Assembly (NCBI RefSeq): GCF_014863405.1
Contig: NZ_JACZZA010000006.1
Span: 186,001 to 250,000, forward strand
Source of the DNA: Dyella acidiphila
Lineage (GTDB): Bacteria > Pseudomonadota > Gammaproteobacteria > Xanthomonadales > Rhodanobacteraceae
Direction: 5' to 3'
DNA: 64,000 nt
Part shown: piece by piece, positions 18,501-26,434 of the stretch
How positions within the stretch are numbered: the first letter of the stretch is position 1
How the letters are laid out: every line of letters begins with the position of its first letter
The notes under the pieces: generated by a model
Databases searched by the model: none
What the model saw: only the letters and a program-made list of their open reading frames with translations
What the model was told of the DNA's origin: nothing
Translations under genes and position numbers: made by a program

Positions 18501-21500
18501 GCGCCAACACCTTTACCGGTGGCTTGCAGCTCAATGCGGGCAGTGTGGTGGTCGGCAATGCGCAGGCCCTGGGTTCCGGTGTCTTGAGCGTCTCCGGCAA
18601 CGGCACGCTGAGTGCCAGTTCCGCGCTGACCCTGGACAACGATATCGACCTCGGCACCGGTGTCGGCCTGACCGTGGCCGGTGCGCAGAACCTCACCCTC
18701 GACGGCGCCATCACCGACGGCGGCGTGTTGATCAAGAGCGGCAACGCCACGCTCACCTTGAACGGCAATAACAGCTTCAGCGGCGGCGTGGCCTTGAACG
18801 GCGGCGAGCTGCTGCTGGGCAATAACAACGCCCTCGGCAGCGGCGTGCTGAATGTGGGGGCCGCATCGACGCTGGATGGCAGCGTGGGTGCGCTCGACCT
18901 GGCCAACAACATCAGCCTGGCGTCGTCGCTGACCTTCGCCGGCAGCCAGCAGGTGACGGTGGAGGGTTCGATTTCCGGCACCGGCGGCCTGATCAAGAAC
19001 GGACCCAATACGCTGATCCTCGACGGCGCCAATACCTTCAGCGGTGGTCTCACCATCAATGTCGGCACGGTGCAGCTGGGTGCGAATGGCAGCATCAATA
19101 GCAGCAGTGCGGTGGACCTGGGTGCCCCGGGTTCCACCTTCGATATTTCCGATGCGAACGGCACGCAGACTATTGGAGATCTGTCCGGCGTTGCCGGCAG
19201 CGCGCTCTTCCTCGGCGCCAATTCGCTGGTGTTCGGTACGATCAATAACGCGAGTTTCGGCGGCACCGTCGACGGCACCGGCGGCCTGGTCAAGCAGGGC
19301 AGTGGCACCGAAACGCTCACCGGCACCAATACGTTTACCGGTGGACTCACCATCAATGGCGGCACGGTTGCCATGGGCAGCGGCGGCGGCCTGGCCGGAA
19401 ACGTGGCCGTGAACCTGGCCGTTGCCGGTACGGGTTTCGATATCTCCGGCGGCGGCAATCAGGCGATCGGCTCCCTGGCCGGTGTCGCCGGCACCAGCGT
19501 TACGCTGGGTGGCAACACTTTGACCCTGGGCGGCCTGGGCGACTCCGACTTCGACGGTCCCATCAGCGGTACCGGCGGTCTGATCAAGAACGGTTCCGGT
19601 ACGCAGACCTTGAACGGCAGCAGCAGTTTCAGCGGCGGCGTAGCGTTCAATGCGGGCGGCCTGGTCGTCGGCAACAACAGTGCGCTGGGCACCGGCACGG
19701 TCAACGTCAACGGTGCGGTGACGCTGGCGGCGAGCGGCAGCGGCGTGGATCTCGGTAACAACATGGTGCTGGGCGCCGGCGCGGGCCTGACCGTACAGGG
19801 CGGCAATGCGCTGACACTGGGTGGCGTCATTTCCGGTGGCGGCAGCCTCACCATGAGCGGCAGTTCCACGCTGACGCTGACCGGTGCGAATACGTATACC
19901 GGCGGCACCGCGATTCTGTCGGGCACCTTGGCGCTCGGTACAGGCGGCAGCTTGTCGTCCACGGGTGCCGTGATGCTCGCGGGCAGTGGCACGCTGGATA
20001 TTTCCGGCGGCGGCAACCAGACCATCGGTACGCTGGCCGGTACGTCCGGCAACGTCAATCTCGGCGGCAATACGCTTACGCTCGGCAGTGCCGGCGATAG
20101 CAGTTTCGGCGGCGTGATCAGTGGTGGCGGTGGGCTGATCAAGAACGGCACTGGCGTGCAGACCCTGGATGGCGCCAACACCTTCAGCGGCGGCGTGACG
20201 CTCAATGACGGTGGCCTGATCGTCGGCAATGACAGTGCGCTGGGTACCGGCACGCTGACCGTGGGCGGCAATACAACGCTGGATAGCGACACCGCCGTCA
20301 CGCTCAACAACAATATCGTCCTCAATGGCGGCCTGACGGTCGAAGGCAGCAATGCACTGACGCTCAATGGCGGGCTGTCCGGCACCGGCAGCCTCGACAA
20401 AGAAGGCTCGGCCACGCTGACCTTGAACGGCGCCAACACTTACACCGGCGGCACCTTTATCGATGCGGGCACGCTGGCGCTGGGCGCCGGTGCGAGTCTG
20501 GCCAGCACCGGTACGGTGAATGTGGCCCTCGGCGCCACGCTGGATCTGTCTGCCGGCGGCGGCACGCAGACCATTGGCACGCTGACTGGTGGCGGTGCGG
20601 TCGATTTGGGCGCAAACGACATTACGGTCGGCGGTCCCACCAATGGCGTGTTCAGCGGTTCGATCGCGGGCACCGGCGGTCTGATCAAGCAGGGCAGCGG
20701 CACCGAAACGCTGACTGGCGCCAATACATTCACCGGCGGCACCACCATCGATGCGGGCACGCTGGCGATCGGTGCCGGCGGCAGTCTCTCGGCGGCGGGC
20801 TCGGTCAATCTCGCGGCGGCCGGTACGGGTTTCGATATTTCCGGCGGTGGCGATCAATCCATCGGTTCCTTGAGCGGCGTAGCCGGCAGCACCGTGGCGC
20901 TCGGCGCCAACACGCTGACGCTGGGTGGCGTCGGCAATGCGACATTCGACGGTTCGATCACCGGTACTGGCGGCTTGATCAAGAATGGCGCCGGCGTGCA
21001 GACCCTGGGCGGCGCCAGCAGCTTCAGCGGCGGCGTGGCGCTTAATGCCGGCGGCCTGGTCCTGGGCAACAACAATGCGCTGGGCACCGGTGCGCTGGCC
21101 GTCAACGGTGCCGCCACCCTGGATGCGAACACCGCGGTCAGCGTGACCAACGACATCGCGATCAACGGCACCGCCGGTCTGAATGTGCTCGGTTCCAATG
21201 CGATCACGCTGGGCGGCGTGATTTCGGGTACCGGTTCCCTGACCAAAAGCGGTGCGGCGACGCTGACGATCAGCGGCGCAGATAGTTTTAGCGGCGGCAC
21301 CAATATCGATGCGGGTACCTTGTCGATCGGTATCGGCGGCAGCCTCGCGGCGACCGGCGCGGTGACCTTGAACGGCGGCACGCTGGATATTTCCGGCGGC
21401 GGCAACCAGGCGATCGGTTCGCTAGCCGGCATTGCCGCCAGCAGCGTCACGCTCGGCAATAACAACCTCACGCTCAATGGCGTGGGCGATAGCAGCTACG

Positions 21501-24500
21501 ACGGTGTGATCAGCGGCAATGGCGGTGTGAGCAAGAGCGGTTCCGGTGTGCAGACGCTGGGCGGCGCCAACACCTTCTCCGGTGGCGTCGCGCTCAACGG
21601 CGGTGGCCTCGTGCTCGGTAACGACGCCGCGCTAGGCACCGGTGCGTTGAACGTCGGCGCGGCGGTGACACTGGATGCGAGCGGCGCCATCAATGCCAGC
21701 AACAACATCAATCTCGCTGCCGGCAGTGCACTCGATGTGCTGGGCGGCAATGCATTGACGCTGGGCGGCACTATTGCCGGCATCGGTGCCTTGTTGAAAG
21801 ACGGCAACGCCACGCTGACCTTGACCGGCGCCAACACCTACACCGGCGGCACCACCATCAACAACGGCACGCTGGCGATCAGCGGCGGCGGCAGCCTGGC
21901 CGCGGCCGGTGCGGTGACACTGGGCGGCAGCGGCAACCTGGATATTTCGGCAGCCGGCGGCAATCAGACCATCGGCGCCTTGTCCGGTACCGGCGGCACG
22001 ATCAATCTCGGCGCGAATTCGCTCGGCTTTGGCAATGCCGGCAACCAGACCTTCAACGGTATCGTCAGCGGCACTGGCAGCCTGGTCAAGAACGGCAGCG
22101 GTATCGAAACGCTGGGCGGCAGCAATACCTACACCGGCGGCACCACGCTCAATGCCGGTGGCCTGGTTCTGGGTAATGACAGTGCACTGGGTACGGGCGC
22201 GCTTAGCGTTGCAGGCAACGCTTCGCTCGATGCCGCCGGTGCGCTCGATCTTGCCAACGATGTAAACCTCGGCGCGGGCGTCACGCTCAGCTTGCCGGCC
22301 AGCAGCGGTGCCGTGACGCTGGATGGAACGATCAGCGGCGCGGGCGCTTTGGCGATGCTGGGCAGCACGACGCTGAGCCTGGACGGCAACAACAGTTTCA
22401 GCGGCGGCGTGGCCATGGATGGTGGCACGCTGGTGCTCGGCAGCAGCACGGGCCTGGGCAGCGGCACGCTGACTGTTGCTGCAGCCGTTGCGCTGCAATC
22501 GAGCACCGCGGTGAATCTGGCCAATGCGGTCGTGCTCAATAGCGGTGCAACGCTGACTATCTCCGGCAACAGCAGCGACGTGGCCCTGGGCGGCATTATT
22601 TCCGGCGCGGGCAGCCTGGTAGTGGACGGCACTTCGACGACAACGCTCAGTGGTGCGAACACGTATAGCGGCGGCACCACCTTGACGGGCGGCAATCTGC
22701 AACTCGGCAGCAACGATGCGCTGGGTACGGGGGCCTTGACGGTCGCCGCCGCCTCGACCCTCAGCGCGACGGGCGCCGTAACCGTAGCCAACAACATCAC
22801 GCTCAACGATGCGCTGACTGAAAACGGCAGCCAGTCGCTGAGCTTGAGCGGGCAACTGTCAGGCAGCGGCAGCTTGACCAAGGATGGCAGCGGCAGCCTC
22901 AGCTTGAGCGGGGCCAGCACCTTCACCGGCGGCACCAGCTTGACCGGCGGCAGCCTGATCGTTGGCAACAACGCAGCACTGGGCACGGGGGCGTTGTCGA
23001 TCGATGGCGGTACCTTGGAAGCCGCCAGTGCCGTCACCTTGGGTAATACGGTGACCGTCGGCGCAAACGGCGCAACACTGGGCGGTACGCAAAACCTCAC
23101 CCTGGCTGGCGCACTCTCCGGCGCCGGCACGATCACCAAGCAGGACAGCGGCACCGTGGCGCTGGGCGGTTCTTTGACTGGTTTCACCGGCAGTATCGCG
23201 GTCGATGGCGGTGTCTTGAATGCCGCTACGCCGTATACGGCAGGTATCTCGGTGGCATCCGGTGCGACGGCCAATCTCAACGGCAGCGGCAGTGTCGCCA
23301 CGGTGGATGGTGCGGTGGGTGGCAGCTTGAACGTCGCAGCAGATAGCCGCGTGAATATCGACTATGCAGAACTCGCTGGCGTCACCGGCACGGTGCACGG
23401 GCAGGGCGGCAATACCACGCTCGCCGTCACCGGCACGGGCGAGGGCACCTTGCCGGCCACGGCATTTACTAACATCGCCAACCTCGACGTAACGGCGGGC
23501 AGCCTGGCCATCGCCAGCGGTGCCACCGCGAATTTCGCCGGCGGAACCAGTGTGGACGGCAACCTGGTGGTCAATGGCAGCTTGAATGGTCCTGCCAGCA
23601 TCAATAGCGGCGGCGCCTTGATCGGTAGCGGCAGCGTTGCCGGCGCGGTGACCTTGCAAGGCACGCTTGCGCCGAGCGGTCTTGCCGCTGCCAGCGGCAT
23701 TGCCGCCGGCAGCGGTGTGCCGGGCAGCAGCCTGAGCATGGGCAGCCTGGTCAGCGAAGCAGGTTCCAACACACAGATTCGCGCCAACGGCGCCGGCATC
23801 AGCGACAGCCTGCATCTCAGCGGCAGCGCCGTGCTGGGCGGCGATTTGACCGTGGTGCCGTCGTCCGGGGCGTATGCCGCGCACACCACCTATACAATCA
23901 TCGATGCAGCCGGCGGCGTCAGCGGCAACTATGCCGCTTTGGTGCAGCAGACACTGCCCTTCCTCAGCGCCAGCGTGAAGACACAAGGCGACGATGTGCT
24001 GCTGACCTTGTCCCAGGTCGACGCCTCATCGGGCCCGGGCGGCGTGCCTTATAACCAGTTCCCTGGCCTCAATGCCAACGAATACAACATGGCGACGGCA
24101 CTGCAGACGATTGCCACCAACTCCGATCGTCTGCAGACCTTGCTCAGCTACGCGCGTGGCCTTAGTTCGGCGCAGGTGATTCCCGCGTTCGACAGCCTCA
24201 CTGGCGAGATCTATGCCTCGGCGCCGCAGGCCGAGCTGGCCGGGCAGAGCCAATTCATGGATACGATGCTGTATCGGCTGATGCTTGCCCGTGACAATGG
24301 CGAGCAGGGCACGGCCGCCTGGGCCGAGCCCTATTTTGATACCACCCGTTTCGGCGGTACGTTCCAGGCGGACCAGACCAACTATCAGCTGCACGGCTTG
24401 ATCCTGGGCACCGATGCGATGGCCGGCTCGTATTTCCGCGTCGGCGCCAACGCAAGCTTTGCCAATTCGCAAACCTCGCTGTCGCAACCCAACGACCGCA

Positions 24501-25537
24501 TCAACAACGACGAATATGCCGTGGGCCTGCATGCCCTGTTCGACAACACCGAAAACTGGTGGGCGGACGGCGTGCTCTCCTATGGCTGGCAGCGTGCGCG
24601 CAGCACCCGCCAGATCGACGTGGGTGCATTCCAGCCGGTGGCCACGGCACGTTATGACGGCCATGCGATCAATACTGCGCTGGAAGGCGGTTATCGCTTC
24701 CACTTCGACCAATGGCGCCTGGAGCCGTTCTTCGGTGCGTATTACGCACGTGTGCGCTATGACGCTTTCGACGAGCAAGGTGCGGGCGATGCCGACCTGG
24801 ATGTGGGCAGCAGCCGTGCACACAGCTTCCAGTACGGTCCCGGTGCACGCCTGATCGGCGACTTCGGCAAGAATCCGGACGGCACGCAGATTCATCCGGT
24901 ATTGGTGTTGCGTTATCTGCATGGCGCGAGCGATCAGTTCTCCGCGCTCAATGCCGCTTTCGACGGCGCCTCCGACGTAGGCTTTACGGTGGGCGGCGTG
25001 CAACCGGGCCGCAATCATTGGCAAGGTGCCTTGGGTGCCAGTTTCGACCTGACCCCGCAGGCCAGCCTGTACGCCTATTACAGCGTCGACTCTGCCAGCC
25101 GCAGTCTCAGCAATGCGGCGAACCTCGGCTTCCGCTGGTCCTTCAGCAAGGCGCCAGCCGGTACCGGCCTGAGCATGCGGGCGCAGCATATGCCGGCGAC
25201 ATCCACGGCGATGGCGGCATTGGGAACCTATCCGGCGGTAGCGACGCCGCCCGCGCAGACCAACGCTTCGCCCGCGGCGGCCGCGGTACTGCCAGTTGTC
25301 ATCGGTACGCATGCGGCGGCGGATACCGGGGCCGTGCAGCCGGTTGCAGCTGCTGCAGTCGCAGCCGCACCATTTGGCCGCTGCAAGAATCACATCGCCG
25401 CGCCTGGTGGCGAGAAGATCGCGCACGCTGCAAGCCATCATCATGCAGCCAGCAATCCCGATCTGGTCATCGTGCCGCGGCACGTCGCGCACGTCGTGGC
25501 GGGGAAGAAGAAGTCCACCGTTTCCTGCAGCAGCTGA
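15599..25537 (+). CDS. Giant autotransporter (type Va) with PATR beta-strand repeats and post-barrel tail
   Basis: A 3312-aa surface-displayed or secreted autotransporter, probably an adhesin or aggregation factor. A signal peptide (about residues 1-37, ending SRTAFA) precedes a passenger built of about 22 autotransporter-associated beta-strand repeats. Each holds a core such as GANTFSGGVTLN and LGTGTLTV, with GTGGLIKNGSGTQTL-type turns, predicting a very long beta-helix. A linker and a C-terminal beta-barrel (about 2900-3182) end in the typical terminal strand NLGFRWSF. The protein then continues for 130 residues (3183-3312), Ala/Pro-rich with a SHHHAAS patch, two Cys and a GKKKS basic stretch. 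That is unusual because the terminal barrel strand is normally the C-terminus. The start is chosen for the signal peptide; an upstream in-frame start at 15530 is unlikely. Confidence 0.93.
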   Translation: MNKRGLQGIRTHRLARGILFALAPALALSTVSRTAFAQCTTASPVVTCAAGSNTNSYASSINNVVVNVQPAAGSLGAAILSVPPIVGGAALTLNGNGITLNNQGDIDPVVNGGLSLAASGAVLGNSATNNITINNESGGILNGLVNIASIFGYGGQALVVQNGNGGTTSVQNAGNIGMSIFGVGTFTTADAPAIVSYGGGAMSFTNTGTITGRIGFVTPSATGAQNSFLNAGTVNGSIYLGNTPSGNLFTAVSGSSVNAAGVGTAGTMTIGATTVNFSAAGKVDAGTGSNNQLILQNSALGNGSGTGGAVTTISASNYLDFQNLVVNSGTWNLQGNLVSGSAAINDGLVNFNSAGVFGTHLTVGGGAIEAAVAGLTLPDTISLGANLTLQGTNSFALSGTISDNGPFTGSLTVNDASPVTLSGANNFTGGVSLMTGGLVLGSATALGLGNLVVSGSASLNTTNAFSIANAIQINGGTLALLGSNPMTIAGGLSGAGSISWNGAGTLSLSSTDTLGGSFLLNSGTLAVGAGGVLSATGAISIAAGSTLDLSLGTNQSIGSLAGAGGTINLGVNQLTLNGIGNTAFNGAITGLGNLVKLGSGIQTLGGASVFSGGVQLDAGGLLLGNNSALGSGTLTVGGATTLDGTVALTLGNAIIINGPANSLDFLGGQQITLNGTIAGTGSLIKDGASALILNGANSFNGLNLRAGEVILGNSLALGTAALSVNGNASLKGSLALSIANNINLGAGSVLTLPLDSALTLNGAVGGIGGLNMSGSSTLTLNGLTNFSGELAINSGTVAMGSLGSLSANVDAGLAAGGTLDLSGGGNQTVGELFGTGGTVNLGANTLTFGDGTDQDFDGLIEGTGGLTKVGSGVETLTGANIFSGGVTLSQGGLLVGNNSALGTGTLTVSGTLNTSLGSIANATLANNVVLDTGSVLQLVGSQALTLNGVISNGGSLLQNGSGTLTLNGANTFTGGLQLNAGSVVVGNAQALGSGVLSVSGNGTLSASSALTLDNDIDLGTGVGLTVAGAQNLTLDGAITDGGVLIKSGNATLTLNGNNSFSGGVALNGGELLLGNNNALGSGVLNVGAASTLDGSVGALDLANNISLASSLTFAGSQQVTVEGSISGTGGLIKNGPNTLILDGANTFSGGLTINVGTVQLGANGSINSSSAVDLGAPGSTFDISDANGTQTIGDLSGVAGSALFLGANSLVFGTINNASFGGTVDGTGGLVKQGSGTETLTGTNTFTGGLTINGGTVAMGSGGGLAGNVAVNLAVAGTGFDISGGGNQAIGSLAGVAGTSVTLGGNTLTLGGLGDSDFDGPISGTGGLIKNGSGTQTLNGSSSFSGGVAFNAGGLVVGNNSALGTGTVNVNGAVTLAASGSGVDLGNNMVLGAGAGLTVQGGNALTLGGVISGGGSLTMSGSSTLTLTGANTYTGGTAILSGTLALGTGGSLSSTGAVMLAGSGTLDISGGGNQTIGTLAGTSGNVNLGGNTLTLGSAGDSSFGGVISGGGGLIKNGTGVQTLDGANTFSGGVTLNDGGLIVGNDSALGTGTLTVGGNTTLDSDTAVTLNNNIVLNGGLTVEGSNALTLNGGLSGTGSLDKEGSATLTLNGANTYTGGTFIDAGTLALGAGASLASTGTVNVALGATLDLSAGGGTQTIGTLTGGGAVDLGANDITVGGPTNGVFSGSIAGTGGLIKQGSGTETLTGANTFTGGTTIDAGTLAIGAGGSLSAAGSVNLAAAGTGFDISGGGDQSIGSLSGVAGSTVALGANTLTLGGVGNATFDGSITGTGGLIKNGAGVQTLGGASSFSGGVALNAGGLVLGNNNALGTGALAVNGAATLDANTAVSVTNDIAINGTAGLNVLGSNAITLGGVISGTGSLTKSGAATLTISGADSFSGGTNIDAGTLSIGIGGSLAATGAVTLNGGTLDISGGGNQAIGSLAGIAASSVTLGNNNLTLNGVGDSSYDGVISGNGGVSKSGSGVQTLGGANTFSGGVALNGGGLVLGNDAALGTGALNVGAAVTLDASGAINASNNINLAAGSALDVLGGNALTLGGTIAGIGALLKDGNATLTLTGANTYTGGTTINNGTLAISGGGSLAAAGAVTLGGSGNLDISAAGGNQTIGALSGTGGTINLGANSLGFGNAGNQTFNGIVSGTGSLVKNGSGIETLGGSNTYTGGTTLNAGGLVLGNDSALGTGALSVAGNASLDAAGALDLANDVNLGAGVTLSLPASSGAVTLDGTISGAGALAMLGSTTLSLDGNNSFSGGVAMDGGTLVLGSSTGLGSGTLTVAAAVALQSSTAVNLANAVVLNSGATLTISGNSSDVALGGIISGAGSLVVDGTSTTTLSGANTYSGGTTLTGGNLQLGSNDALGTGALTVAAASTLSATGAVTVANNITLNDALTENGSQSLSLSGQLSGSGSLTKDGSGSLSLSGASTFTGGTSLTGGSLIVGNNAALGTGALSIDGGTLEAASAVTLGNTVTVGANGATLGGTQNLTLAGALSGAGTITKQDSGTVALGGSLTGFTGSIAVDGGVLNAATPYTAGISVASGATANLNGSGSVATVDGAVGGSLNVAADSRVNIDYAELAGVTGTVHGQGGNTTLAVTGTGEGTLPATAFTNIANLDVTAGSLAIASGATANFAGGTSVDGNLVVNGSLNGPASINSGGALIGSGSVAGAVTLQGTLAPSGLAAASGIAAGSGVPGSSLSMGSLVSEAGSNTQIRANGAGISDSLHLSGSAVLGGDLTVVPSSGAYAAHTTYTIIDAAGGVSGNYAALVQQTLPFLSASVKTQGDDVLLTLSQVDASSGPGGVPYNQFPGLNANEYNMATALQTIATNSDRLQTLLSYARGLSSAQVIPAFDSLTGEIYASAPQAELAGQSQFMDTMLYRLMLARDNGEQGTAAWAEPYFDTTRFGGTFQADQTNYQLHGLILGTDAMAGSYFRVGANASFANSQTSLSQPNDRINNDEYAVGLHALFDNTENWWADGVLSYGWQRARSTRQIDVGAFQPVATARYDGHAINTALEGGYRFHFDQWRLEPFFGAYYARVRYDAFDEQGAGDADLDVGSSRAHSFQYGPGARLIGDFGKNPDGTQIHPVLVLRYLHGASDQFSALNAAFDGASDVGFTVGGVQPGRNHWQGALGASFDLTPQASLYAYYSVDSASRSLSNAANLGFRWSFSKAPAGTGLSMRAQHMPATSTAMAALGTYPAVATPPAQTNASPAAAAVLPVVIGTHAAADTGAVQPVAAAAVAAAPFGRCKNHIAAPGGEKIAHAASHHHAASNPDLVIVPRHVAHVVAGKKKSTVSCSS
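16855..22970 (+). repeat. Tandem-like PATR coding repeats in the autotransporter passenger
   Basis: Around 22 imperfect repeats of roughly 60-110 codons, each marked by a variant of N-T-[FY]-[ST]-G-G followed about 15 residues later by a variant of G-N-N-S-A-L-G-T-G-x-L. Several neighbouring copies are close at the DNA level, for example the recurring phrase for GTGGLIKNG near 18960, 19580, 20680 and 20965. Such arrays can expand or contract by recombination. These are coding repeats, not CRISPR or satellite DNA. Confidence 0.85.
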
Positions 25538-25642
25538 TGCTGCCCGAACCAGGCGCGACCGGTTACCCATGCCGGCGCGCCTGATTTTTTTTCGCCCAAC
25601 CCTGAGCTGATTTCGCGGCACTTGCGTGCTGCGCACGTCTGC

Positions 25643-25667
25643 GCGCCTGCCGTGCAGGCGCCTTTTT
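25643..25667 (+). terminator. Rho-independent terminator after the autotransporter
   Basis: A perfect 8-bp stem GCGCCTGC / GCAGGCGC with a CGT loop and a following CTTTTT tract, 105 nt after the autotransporter stop codon. Confidence 0.8.
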
Positions 25668-25714
25668 GTGTGCGCGTTTTTCCGACGGATTTCTGCGTCT
25701 TTTTTGACCGGTGA

Positions 25715-25760
25715 AGTATTGATCAAAATACTTGCAATTATAGTAACGTTACAGTAAAAT
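25715..25760 (+). promoter_or_regulatory. Promoter with two palindromes for the 88-aa protein
   Basis: TTGCAA (25732-25737) and TAAAAT (25755-25760) are separated by 17 nt, a good sigma-70 match in a locally AT-rich island. The spacer contains the perfect palindrome GTAACGTTAC (25743-25752). An interrupted inverted repeat AGTATT-N6-AATACT (25715-25732) touches the -35 box. Both positions suit repressor operators, so autoregulation by the downstream basic protein is an attractive inference. Confidence 0.6.
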
Positions 25761-25784
25761 GGTGCTAAAATCAGGAGGAAATCC

Positions 25785-26051
25785 ATGGTCGATCCACGTG
25801 ATCCCGGCACCATTGCTATGTCGTTTCCGTATAAACCGCGGCGTGGCAGGCCGCCCACCGGCAAGGCAAAATCCGCGGCCGAACGCATGCGCGCTTATCG
25901 CAAGCGGCATATCGTGGTGAGCACGGATGTGTTGCGCACAGTGGTCGCGCAGTGCACGCAGATCCAGGAGTTGATGGATGCCAACCGCCGGTTGCGGCGG
26001 GAGCTGGATGTGCTCTACGCAGAAATTGCGCGGCTGAATGAAGCTTTGTAG
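25785..26051 (+). CDS. Small basic coiled-coil protein, probable DNA-binding regulator
   Basis: An 88-aa protein with a strong AGGAGG ribosome-binding site at 25772-25777. The N-terminal half is basic and contains GRPPTGKAKSAAERMRAYRK (an AT-hook-like GRPP followed by an Arg/Lys-rich helix). The C-terminal half (about residues 45-88) is a heptad-like helix ending in RRLRRELDVLYAEIARLNEA, likely a dimerising coiled coil. Nothing in it looks enzymatic. Proteins with a GRPxTG..AAERxRxYR opening are commonly small regulators of plasmid, phage or accessory genes, though no family name can be given. The palindromes in its promoter support an autoregulated DNA-binding role. It lies alone between the autotransporter terminator and an inverted-repeat element. 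Confidence 0.7.
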   Translation: MVDPRDPGTIAMSFPYKPRRGRPPTGKAKSAAERMRAYRKRHIVVSTDVLRTVVAQCTQIQELMDANRRLRRELDVLYAEIARLNEAL

Positions 26052-26129
26052 GTTGGGTTAGCGCAGCGTAACCCAACAATCTCTCTTCGTAGCGGCATCG
26101 TTGGGTTACGCTGCGCTAACCCAACCTAC
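26048..26129. repeat. Inverted-repeat element, copy A (30-bp perfect arms)
   Basis: Two perfectly complementary 30-nt arms (26048-26077 and 26100-26129, beginning GTAGGTTGGGTTAGCGCAGC) enclose a 22-nt spacer. Each arm contains its own short palindrome around TTAGCGCAGCGTAA. The left arm overlaps the last codons of the 88-aa gene, so the element supplies its TAG stop region and may act as a terminator-like structure. A related copy occurs at 35673-35770. This type of paired REP-like repeat is common in proteobacterial genomes. Confidence 0.85.
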
Positions 26130-26156
26130 GCAACTCGCGATTCGGTATGGACGCCC

Positions 26157-26187
26157 AAATAAAACGAGCCGCCTTGCTGGCGGCTCG
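26157..26187 (-). terminator. Distal minus-strand terminator
   Basis: A 9-bp stem CGAGCCGCC / GGCGGCTCG (26165-26173, 26179-26187) is followed on the minus strand by TTTTATTT. It is a second, stronger stop about 250 nt beyond the T6SS OmpA-like gene. Confidence 0.7.
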
Positions 26188-26374
26188 GTCGGGCATCGGT
26201 CATCCATGTTGAGGAGGGGCCCCTCCTCGGCGCCTGACTTCCCGGCGCTGTGTTTATCGCATATCGACGTCGTAATGTCTTATGCCGGCACATCTGCATT
26301 TGGAGTATTTTCACGAATGTGTGCACGTGCATGCATTCATGCGGGCAAAGTCTCACATTCACTTCACACACATG

Positions 26375-26404
26375 AAAAAACACCATTCGCATCGGAATGG
26401 TGTT
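26375..26404 (-). terminator. Rho-independent terminator of the tssM-side T6SS operon
   Basis: Read on the minus strand, AACACCATTC pairs with GAATGGTGTT across a short loop and is followed by a TTTTTT tract. It starts about 31 nt after the stop of the OmpA-like gene and closes the leftward T6SS transcript. Confidence 0.8.
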
Positions 26405-26434
26405 GTGTGGTTGAGATGATTTTGCGATGTGTGC

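Larger units (their letters stand above)
26130..26434. other. Intergenic region between repeat element and OmpA-like gene
   Basis: 305 nt without a supportable gene. It contains two minus-strand terminator hairpins (listed separately), a perfect 18-bp palindrome GAGGAGGGGCCCCTCCTC at 26211-26228, and a low-complexity GTG/CAT-rich stretch at about 26318-26372. No promoter is evident. Confidence 0.6.

Noticed and set aside
17120-20857. A 1245-codon open frame on the minus strand opposite the autotransporter, with several further long ones nearby
   Set aside because: It lies antisense to a strongly supported repetitive, GC-rich passenger gene. Its translation is low-complexity Arg/Ala/Gly/Gln-rich and shows no domain, so it is a shadow of codon bias and repeats.
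16855-22970. CRISPR-like repeated DNA
   Set aside because: The repeats are in-frame coding units of variable length with sequence drift, not short identical repeats with unique spacers, and no cas genes are present.
26048-26129. An insertion sequence end or integron attachment site
   Set aside because: There is no transposase or integrase gene nearby and no target duplication. The structure and the second copy at 35673 fit a REP-type palindromic repeat.
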